Of a DNA stretch of 17,662 nt, positions 6,955 to 12,780 are shown in pieces. The translations under genes and the position numbers were made by a program. The notes under the pieces were generated by a model that was given only the letters and a program-made list of their open reading frames with translations, was not told the DNA's origin and did not search any database. The DNA is from Actinomycetes bacterium (lineage in GTDB: Bacteria > Actinomycetota > Acidimicrobiia > Acidimicrobiales > Palsa-688): positions 1 to 17,662 of the forward strand of contig JAJZWW010000019.1 in NCBI GenBank assembly GCA_021846485.1, given 5' to 3'. Positions within the stretch are counted from its first letter, which is position 1, and each line of letters starts with the position of its first letter.

Positions 6955-6963
6955 CTCGGTGGA

Positions 6964-7953
6964 ATGGAACCGGCCCGGAAGCTGCCGCAGAGCCCGCCCC
7001 CCGCCGGGTGCGGCCTCGTCACGGCCGCTCATCTCGCGGACGCCTCCGGCGGGTCGCCGGGCACCTCGCGCCGGTCCCGCTGGCGGGCGGTGCTCGCCGC
7101 AGCCCGACCCCAGCAGTGGACCAAGAACGTGCTGGTCTTCGCCGCGCCGATCGCCGCCGGCGTGGCCGACCAGGCCTCCCCGGCGCTGCGCGCCCTGGCC
7201 ACCTTCGGCCTGTTCTGCCTGGTGGCCAGCGGGAGCTACCTGATCAACGACGCCCTCGACGTCGACGCCGACCGGGCCCACCCGCTCAAGCGCCTGAGGC
7301 CGGTGGCCGCCGGGCTGGTCCCGGTCCCTGTAGCGCTCGGGGTCGGCGCCGTCCTGGAGGCCGCCGGCGTCGCCCTCGCCCTGCTCCTGTCCTGGCAGCT
7401 GGCGGTGACGATGCTCGTCTACGTCGCGCTGCAGGTCGCCTACAACGTCGCGCTGAAGCACCTCCCGGGCTGGGACCTGGCGTGCGTCGCCGCCGGTTTC
7501 GTCCTGCGGGCGATCGCCGGCGGGGTGGCCGTCGGAGTGCCGGTCTCGCAGTGGTTCTTGATCGTGGCGACCTTCGGCAGCCTGCTCATGGTCACCGGCA
7601 AGCGCCTGGCCGAGCTGCTGGAGCTGGGCGACGGGGGAGGGGCCCACCGCCGGACGCTGAGCGAGTACAGCGCCACCTTCCTGCGCACGGTGCTCGCGAT
7701 CTCCGCCGCCGGCGCGGTCATCGGCTACAGCCTGTGGGCGCTCGACCTGCGGACCGCGTTGCGCCACCACAGCTCCCCCATCTGGTTCGAGCTGTCGATC
7801 GTGCCGGTCGTCGTCGCCTTGTTGCACTACACGTTCCTGGTCGAGCAGGGTCGGGGGGCCCGCCCCGAGCGCCTCGTGTTGAAGGACCGCTCGCTGCAGG
7901 TGCTCGGCTTCGCCTGGGTCGTGCTCCTCGCGGTGGGTGTCTATGGACGCTGA
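6964..7953 (+). CDS. ubiA: Decaprenyl-phosphate phosphoribosyltransferase (UbiA family)
   Basis: A 329-residue polytopic membrane prenyltransferase (PF01040) very like Mycobacterium tuberculosis Rv3806c. It transfers 5-phosphoribose from PRPP to polyprenyl phosphate, the committed step to the arabinose donor. Hallmarks are RPQQWTKNVLVFAAP (48-62), the Asp-rich loop NDALDVDADRAHPLKRLRP (95-113) and the second motif QWFLIVATFGSLLMVTGKR followed by LAEL. The C-terminal SEYSATFLRTV and LKDRSLQVLGFAWV also fit. About nine hydrophobic helices can be traced. The N-terminus is roughly 30 residues longer than Rv3806c before the conserved RPQQW, so a start further in is possible, but the ATG at 6964 is the first after the divergent promoter region. 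Its 3' end overlaps dprE1 by 11 bp (ATG) or 17 bp (GTG), so the three genes form one operon. The phosphatase acting on its product is not in the window. Confidence 0.92.
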   Translation: MEPARKLPQSPPPAGCGLVTAAHLADASGGSPGTSRRSRWRAVLAAARPQQWTKNVLVFAAPIAAGVADQASPALRALATFGLFCLVASGSYLINDALDVDADRAHPLKRLRPVAAGLVPVPVALGVGAVLEAAGVALALLLSWQLAVTMLVYVALQVAYNVALKHLPGWDLACVAAGFVLRAIAGGVAVGVPVSQWFLIVATFGSLLMVTGKRLAELLELGDGGGAHRRTLSEYSATFLRTVLAISAAGAVIGYSLWALDLRTALRHHSSPIWFELSIVPVVVALLHYTFLVEQGRGARPERLVLKDRSLQVLGFAWVVLLAVGVYGR

Positions 7954-9340
7954 GACCCCGGCGCTGATCTGCGGCTGGGGCCGGACCGCGCCCAGCCGGG
8001 CCCGGGTGGTACGACCGACCTCGATGGAAGAGGCCACCGACGTGGTGGCCGCTGCCGCGGGCCGCGGCCTGGTGGCGCGCGGCCTCGGCCGCAGCTACGG
8101 CGACGCCGCCCAGTGCGCCGGCGGCACGGTGCTCGACACCACCGGCCTGGACCGGGTGCTGGCCGTCGACGTGGAGGCGCGTACCGCCCGGGTGGAGGCC
8201 GGCATCAGCCTGGACAGGCTGATGCGCACGCTCGTGCCCCTGGGGCTGTGGCCAGCGGTGACGCCGGGGACCCGGCAGGTGACCGTCGGCGGGGCGTTCG
8301 CCTCCGACGTCCACGGCAAGAACCACCACCGCGACGGCTCCTTCGCGGCCCACGTGACCTGCCTGACCGTGGCCACGCCGGCCCAAGGACCGGTGGTAGT
8401 CGGTCCCGGGCGCGACGCGGAGCTGTTCTGGGCGACCGCCGGAGGGATGGGCCTCACCGGAGTGGTGCTCGAAGCGACGATCCGGCTCCTGGCGGTGGAG
8501 ACCGCTCTCGTCCGGGTGGACACCGAGCGCCTCGGCGACCTCGAGGCGGCGATGGCCCGGATGCTCGAAGCCGACGCCGGCCACCGCTACTCGGTGGCCT
8601 GGGTCGACTGCCTGGCCCGGGGCCGTCACCTCGGACGCTCGGTGCTCGACCTCGGTGACCATGCCACCCTCGACGACCTGCCCGCGCCCCGCCGGGGAGA
8701 CCCGCTGCGCTTCGCGCCGACCGCCAGGCTGGGCACCCCTCCGGGGGTGCCGGGCGGGCTGCTCAACCGCTGGAGCGTCGCCGCGTTCAACGAGGCGTGG
8801 TACCGCAAGTCTCCACGCCTGCGCCGAGGGCACCTGGTCGCCGCGAGCTCCTACTTCCACCCCCTCGACGGAGTGCGCTCCTGGAACCGCCTCTACGGGC
8901 CACGAGGGTTCCTGCAGTACCAGCTGGCCGTCCCCGACGGGGCCGAGGACGTCGTGCGCGTCGCGCTCGAGCGCTTCAGCGCCTCCCGGGTGGCGTCGTT
9001 CCTCGGCGTGCTGAAGCGCTTCGGGCCCCCCGACCCCGGGGCCCTCTCGTTCCCCTTCCAGGGCTGGACCCTCGCGCTGGACCTCCCCGCCGCCGCCCGG
9101 GGACTTTCCCCCCTCCTCGACGACCTCGACGAGCGGGTCGCCGGCGCGGGCGGGCGGGTCTACCTGAGCAAGGACTCCCGCCTGCGCCCCGAGCTGGTCG
9201 AGGTGATGTACCCCCGGATCGCGGAGTGGCGCCGGGTGCGCGACCGGGCCGACCCGCAGCGCCGGCTGGTCTCCGACCTGGCCCGGCGCCTCGGGCTGCT
9301 CGGCGAGCCGGCGCCGGCGGCGAGGGTGGTCGCCGCATGA
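7943..9340 (+). CDS. dprE1: Decaprenylphosphoryl-beta-D-ribose 2'-oxidase (DprE1)
   Basis: A 465-residue FAD-dependent oxidase that converts polyprenylphosphoryl-ribose to the 2'-keto intermediate, which DprE2 then reduces. It matches mycobacterial DprE1 along its length: GWGRTAPS (11-18), FAD-binding ARGLGRSYGDAAQ (45-57), TPGTRQVTVGGA (107-118), HGKNHHRDGSF (124-134) and LFWATAGGMGLTG (161-173). YRKS, FLQYQLAVP, PLSFPxxGW-like GALSFPFQGW and YLSKDSR are also present, with the active-site Lys at 410. The residue equivalent to M. tuberculosis Cys387, the covalent target of benzothiazinones, is Ala378 (GWTLALDL against GWNICVDF). I chose ATG 7943 because GGTGG lies 6 nt before it; an in-frame GTG at 7937 is the alternative. 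The stop overlaps dprE2 in an ATGA junction. Confidence 0.95.
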   Translation: MDAETPALICGWGRTAPSRARVVRPTSMEEATDVVAAAAGRGLVARGLGRSYGDAAQCAGGTVLDTTGLDRVLAVDVEARTARVEAGISLDRLMRTLVPLGLWPAVTPGTRQVTVGGAFASDVHGKNHHRDGSFAAHVTCLTVATPAQGPVVVGPGRDAELFWATAGGMGLTGVVLEATIRLLAVETALVRVDTERLGDLEAAMARMLEADAGHRYSVAWVDCLARGRHLGRSVLDLGDHATLDDLPAPRRGDPLRFAPTARLGTPPGVPGGLLNRWSVAAFNEAWYRKSPRLRRGHLVAASSYFHPLDGVRSWNRLYGPRGFLQYQLAVPDGAEDVVRVALERFSASRVASFLGVLKRFGPPDPGALSFPFQGWTLALDLPAAARGLSPLLDDLDERVAGAGGRVYLSKDSRLRPELVEVMYPRIAEWRRVRDRADPQRRLVSDLARRLGLLGEPAPAARVVAA

Positions 9341-10104
9341 GGGACGCTCTCGGGGCGGTCCAGTCGGTGCTGGTCCTCGGTGGGTCCTCGGAGATCGGCG
9401 TGGCCGCGGCCTGCGCCCTGGCCGCCCCCCGGCGCGCCTCGGTGGTGCTCGCCGGGCGCCATCCCGACGCCCTCCGGGAGGCCGCGGCGACGGTCTCGAC
9501 GGCGGGCGCCGGGCGGGTCGAGACCGTCGCCTTCGACGCCCTGGCGACCGCGGAGCACGACACGGTGATCGCCCGCGCCGCCGAGGCGGTCGGCGACCTC
9601 GACGTGGTGGTCGTCGCCTTCGGGGTCCTCGGCGACCAGCGCCGAGACGCGGTCGGCGGGGACGGGGCGGTCCTCGTCGCCTCGACCAACTACCTCGGCG
9701 GGGTGTCCGCCGGGCTGGCCGCCGCCCGCCGACTGGTGTCCCAGGGGCACGGGACCCTCGTGTTCCTCTCCTCGGTCGCCGGCGAGCGGGTCCGCAAGGC
9801 GAACTACGTGTACGGGTCGTCCAAGGCGGGCCTCGACGGCTTCGCCCTCGGCCTCGGCGACTCGCTCGCCGGGACCGGCGTGGCGGTCGTGGTCGTGCGC
9901 CCCGGCTTCGTCGTGGGTCGGATGACCGCCGGCCGCAAGCCGGCGCCGCTCGCCACCACGCCCGAGGCGGTGGGCGCGGCCGTCGCTTCCGCCGTCGCCG
10001 GGGGCCGGGAGCTGGTGTGGGTGCCGGGCGCCCTGCGGTGGGTGTTCGCCGTGCTCCGTCACCTCCCCCGCCCCGTCTGGCGCCGCCTGCCCCTCGGGGA
10101 CTGA
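9337..10104 (+). CDS. dprE2: Decaprenylphosphoryl-2-keto-ribose reductase (DprE2)
   Basis: A 255-residue short-chain dehydrogenase, almost the length of M. tuberculosis DprE2 (254). It reduces the keto product of DprE1 with NAD(P)H to polyprenylphosphoryl-arabinose. Visible elements are the nucleotide-binding LVLGGSSEIG (12-21), the tetrad Asn in STNYLG (N118), the catalytic Ser in FLSSVAGERVRKANY (S146) and YGSSK (Y159, K163). The PG motif reads VVVVRPGFV. The tail is hydrophobic then basic (WVFAVLRHLPRPVWRRLP), which may bring it to the membrane beside its lipid substrate. The ATG shares ATGA with the dprE1 stop, so the two partners are translated together, as in mycobacteria. The operon seems to end here; the next ORF has its own ribosome binding site after 80 bp. 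Confidence 0.93.
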   Translation: MRDALGAVQSVLVLGGSSEIGVAAACALAAPRRASVVLAGRHPDALREAAATVSTAGAGRVETVAFDALATAEHDTVIARAAEAVGDLDVVVVAFGVLGDQRRDAVGGDGAVLVASTNYLGGVSAGLAAARRLVSQGHGTLVFLSSVAGERVRKANYVYGSSKAGLDGFALGLGDSLAGTGVAVVVVRPGFVVGRMTAGRKPAPLATTPEAVGAAVASAVAGGRELVWVPGALRWVFAVLRHLPRPVWRRLPLGD

Positions 10105-10174
10105 GCGGCTGACCCGCTCTGGCCCGCCAGCCTGCCCCCGTCCCGTCCGCACCACCGGCCCCGACGCTCCCGAG

Positions 10175-10179
10175 AGGAG
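10175..10179 (+). promoter_or_regulatory. Strong ribosome binding site before the short ORF at 10185
   Basis: GAGAGGAG with its AGGAG core lies 5 nt upstream of ATG 10185. It is the best plus-strand Shine-Dalgarno in the window, which argues that the ORF start was once a real gene start. Confidence 0.6.
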
Positions 10180-10184
10180 CCTCG

Positions 10185-10451
10185 ATGAGCGGCTTCCCCT
10201 ACGCCAGCCGCTTCCCCGTCAACCGCAGCCTCCCCGAGGAGGGCCTGGCCCGCGAGGAGGTGCTCGCCACCCTCGCGGCGATGGCCAGGGAGGAGGACGC
10301 CGCCTGGGAGGTCGACCCGCTCGATCGCCACCGGGACAGTATGGACCGATGCCCCCGCCCCCGCCGCCCGACGCCCGCCACGCCTGGAGGCTCTGGCTTG
10401 CCGAGCTGGTCGGGACCGGACTGCTCGTGGCGGTCGGGCTCTCGCTGGTGA
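10185..10451 (+). pseudogene. N-terminal remnant of a PLP-dependent decarboxylase-like gene
   Basis: An 88-codon frame with a strong ribosome binding site. Its first ~44 residues (MSGFPYASRFPVNRSLPEEG, then LAREEVLATLAAMAREEDAAWE) look like the start of a COG0076/sphingosine-phosphate-lyase-like PLP enzyme. In intact members, as I recall them, the next segment leads to the substrate and PLP regions. Here the frame instead turns into Arg/Pro-rich sequence after about position 10316 and ends inside the aquaporin gene. The first part keeps strong G/C at third codon positions; the rest overlaps the start of the next gene in another frame. I infer a deletion that removed the body of the gene and left its promoter-proximal end. 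The alternative is a small unrelated protein or leader ORF for the aquaporin gene. The intact decarboxylase at 11281-12780 has a different N-terminus, so this is not a simple local duplicate. Confidence 0.45.
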
Positions 10452-11149
10452 TCGTCGACACCTCCCCGCTCGGCCCCCTCGCCGGCGTGATCGGCCCGGG
10501 TGCGGCCCGGGCGCTCACCGGAGCGCTGTTCGGCACGACCGGGATGCTCATCGCCCTGTCCCCGGTCGGCAAGGTGAGCGGCGCCCACATCAACCCGATC
10601 GTCACCCTGGCGTTCGTCCTGCGCGGCCAGATGCGCCCCTGGCTCGGGGCCGGCTACGTGCTCGCCCAGCTCGCCGGGGCGACCGCCGGCGCCGCCCTCC
10701 TGCTGGCCTGGGGCCCGACCGGCCGGGCGGTTCACTTCGGGGCGACCCTGCCCGGCTCCTCCTACGGCCCGCTGATCGCCACCCTCGGGGAGGCGGTGAC
10801 CAGCGCGGCCCTCGTGCTGGCCCTGTTCACCTTCCTCGGCTCCGAGCGGCTCCGCGCCTTCACGCCGGCGATCTTCCCGCCACTCTACGCGATCATGGTC
10901 TACCTGGAGGCCCCGGTGTCGGGTACCAGCACCAACCCTGCACGCAGCCTGGGGCCGGCGGTCGTCGCCGGGATCGGGCGGGCCTGGTGGGTCTACTGGG
11001 CCGGTCCGGTGGCCGGCGCCCTGGTGGGCCTCGCGGTGCTGCGCCTCCGCCCCCTGCGCGGGCTGGAGACCGAGGTGGCCAAGGTGTACCACTTCGGCGA
11101 GGACCGCCACGGCCTGCTGCACCGTCCGAGCGCCACCTCGGAAGGGTGA
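10349..11149 (+). CDS. MIP/aquaporin family channel
   Basis: A 266-residue major intrinsic protein (PF00230), forming a six-helix channel with two half-helices for water or small neutral solutes. The first half-helix motif is SGAHINPIVTLAF with NPI at 82-84 in place of the usual NPA. The second is SGTSTNPARSLGP with NPA at 196-198 and the selectivity-filter Arg199. Helix one contains the expected AELVGTGLLV. The C-terminus (about 235-266) is charged and cytoplasmic. The start at ATG 10349 lies inside the short remnant ORF and has only a poor ribosome binding site (GGA 3 nt upstream); an ATG at 10341 is in the wrong frame. It may depend on translation from the upstream ORF or on a leaderless transcript. 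The window gives no clue to the transported solute; the length fits a water-selective rather than a long glycerol-facilitator type, but this is weak evidence. Confidence 0.9.
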   Translation: MPPPPPPDARHAWRLWLAELVGTGLLVAVGLSLVIVDTSPLGPLAGVIGPGAARALTGALFGTTGMLIALSPVGKVSGAHINPIVTLAFVLRGQMRPWLGAGYVLAQLAGATAGAALLLAWGPTGRAVHFGATLPGSSYGPLIATLGEAVTSAALVLALFTFLGSERLRAFTPAIFPPLYAIMVYLEAPVSGTSTNPARSLGPAVVAGIGRAWWVYWAGPVAGALVGLAVLRLRPLRGLETEVAKVYHFGEDRHGLLHRPSATSEG

Positions 11150-11206
11150 GGACCTGTCGCCGACTACCCGCCGGCGGCGGCCCTTGGCGGTCGGTGAAGA
11201 CGATGT

Positions 11207-11226
11207 GAGTGGTGTAGGCGCCACTC
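11207..11226. terminator. Possible hairpin between convergent genes
   Basis: GAGTGG and CCACTC form a 6-bp stem with an 8-nt loop in the 131-bp gap between the converging aquaporin and decarboxylase genes. Neither side has a T-tract. An imperfect GC-rich inverted repeat also lies just upstream at about 11160-11194. Either could stop transcription in both directions, but the evidence is only position and pairing. Confidence 0.3.
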
Positions 11227-11280
11227 GACGCGGTCGGCTTCGGCGGAAGTGGGTGCACTCGACAGTTGGCGCCCGGGCCT

Positions 11281-12780
11281 TCACGGAGCGCCGGCGAGGG
11301 CCTCCAGCCGCTCGTGGATCCTTGCGGCCCAGGCCTCGTGGGAGGACTTCATGAGCACCGAGCGCAGGACGGTCACCGGGGCCTGCGCTGCCGGGAGGTC
11401 GGGGTGGCGGGCGGCGAAGGACCGAGGGTCGACCCGCAACGTGCTCAGCCACAGGCGGTCGGGGCCGCGCATGCCGAGGGCGAGGATCCGCTCCGACGAC
11501 TCGGTCACGCTGAGCGATCCCGGGCCGCGAGCCCCGTCCCGGCGGGCGGCGAAGTAGGTGACGATGTCCAGCTCCGGGGTGACGTGGAGCCGCAGGTGGC
11601 GGCTCTCCGCCAGCCGCCCGGCGAGGTCCTTGGCCGCCCGGCGCCCGGCGGCCAGGATCGGCCCGATCCCCCGGTCGGGGGCCAGCGGCAAGACCCGGAG
11701 GGTGAACCACAAAGCAGCTGCCGCGGCCCCGGCCCGGGAGCACTCCAGGGTGACCTCTCCGAGGTGGCGACCTGCGGAGCTGAAGTAGGTGTACGGAGAG
11801 TCGTGCTCGTAGATCCGGGCCACTCCCGGGTCGGCGAAGAGGACCGCCCCGCAGCCGTAGGGCTGCAGGCCGTGCTTGTGGGGGTCGACGACCACCGAGT
11901 CGGCCCGGCCGATCGCCCGGAAGGCGGCGTCCACCCGGCTGTCGAGCGCGCCGGTCCCCGCGAGCAGGGCGAAGAACCCCCCATAGGCGGCGTCGACGTG
12001 CACCCGCACCCCGTAGCGGTCGCGCAGCTCCAGCGCTCCGGCGATGTCGTCGACCGAGCCCAGACCGGTCGTTCCGGCGGTCACCACCAGGGCGCCGACG
12101 TCGCCCTTGCGGCACTCGGCTTCGGCGGCTTCGAGGTCCAGGTGCCCGGTCGGGTCGGACGGCACGGCGGTCGCGGCCACTCCGAGCAACCCGCACATCC
12201 GGCCGTGGGTGTAGTGGGCGTCGGCGCCGTGCAGCACCCGGGTCCCGGGGCGCAGCTCCCGGGCGACCCAGAGCGCCTCCAGGTTGGCGACCGTCCCTCC
12301 CGAGGTCAGGTGCCCCAGGTGGCCGGCGGGCAGGTCGAGCATCCGGGCCAGGTCGGCCACCGCCTCGAGCTCCATGCCGGAGGTCACCGGACCGCCGTCG
12401 AGGGCGTGGTTGTTGGGGTTCACCAGCATCGCCGCCAGGTAGGCGGCGGCCGCCACCGGGTGGGGGGCCTCGAGCATCTGGCCGGCGAAGCGCGGGTGGA
12501 AGAACGGGTGGTTGCCTTGCATGCGCTCCTCCAGCTCTCGCCACGCCCCCTCGAGGAGGTCGGGGTCGGGGCGCAGGACCGGGGGGTCGGGGTGGGGGCC
12601 GAAGCCGGACTCCCAGCGGCGGACGAGCTCCAGCGCGCGGGCGAGGAGGACTTCCAAGCTGTCGTGCTCCGGGCGGCGGGCCGGGCCGGCGCCCGGTGGG
12701 GCGACGGCGCCCGGACCGACGGGCTGCTCGGCGGTCACCCCGCCGACGGTACCTGCCGGGTGCGGGGGGTGGGGCGTCAC
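11281..12780 (-). CDS. Group II PLP-dependent amino-acid decarboxylase family protein
   Basis: A 499-residue fold-type I PLP enzyme of the glutamate/aromatic-amino-acid decarboxylase family (PF00282, COG0076). Visible are NPNNHALDGGPVTSGMELEA (121-140), the phosphate-binding TSGGTVANLEAL (159-170), the ring-stacking region around AHYTHGRM (188-195), HVDAAYGGFF (261-270, Asp263 to the pyridine N) and VVDPHKHG (297-304). Lys302 in the last of these is the PLP lysine. The substrate cannot be read from the sequence. The GTG at 12780 overlaps the stop of the upstream flavoprotein gene (GTGA), which implies coupled translation; a GTG at residue 15 is the alternative start. The first ~38 residues are a Pro/Gly/Ala-rich extension. 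Together with the OYE-type enzyme it may form a two-step amine or amino-acid catabolic pair, but that is inference. Confidence 0.88.
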   Translation of the reverse strand: MTPHPPHPAGTVGGVTAEQPVGPGAVAPPGAGPARRPEHDSLEVLLARALELVRRWESGFGPHPDPPVLRPDPDLLEGAWRELEERMQGNHPFFHPRFAGQMLEAPHPVAAAAYLAAMLVNPNNHALDGGPVTSGMELEAVADLARMLDLPAGHLGHLTSGGTVANLEALWVARELRPGTRVLHGADAHYTHGRMCGLLGVAATAVPSDPTGHLDLEAAEAECRKGDVGALVVTAGTTGLGSVDDIAGALELRDRYGVRVHVDAAYGGFFALLAGTGALDSRVDAAFRAIGRADSVVVDPHKHGLQPYGCGAVLFADPGVARIYEHDSPYTYFSSAGRHLGEVTLECSRAGAAAAALWFTLRVLPLAPDRGIGPILAAGRRAAKDLAGRLAESRHLRLHVTPELDIVTYFAARRDGARGPGSLSVTESSERILALGMRGPDRLWLSTLRVDPRSFAARHPDLPAAQAPVTVLRSVLMKSSHEAWAARIHERLEALAGAP

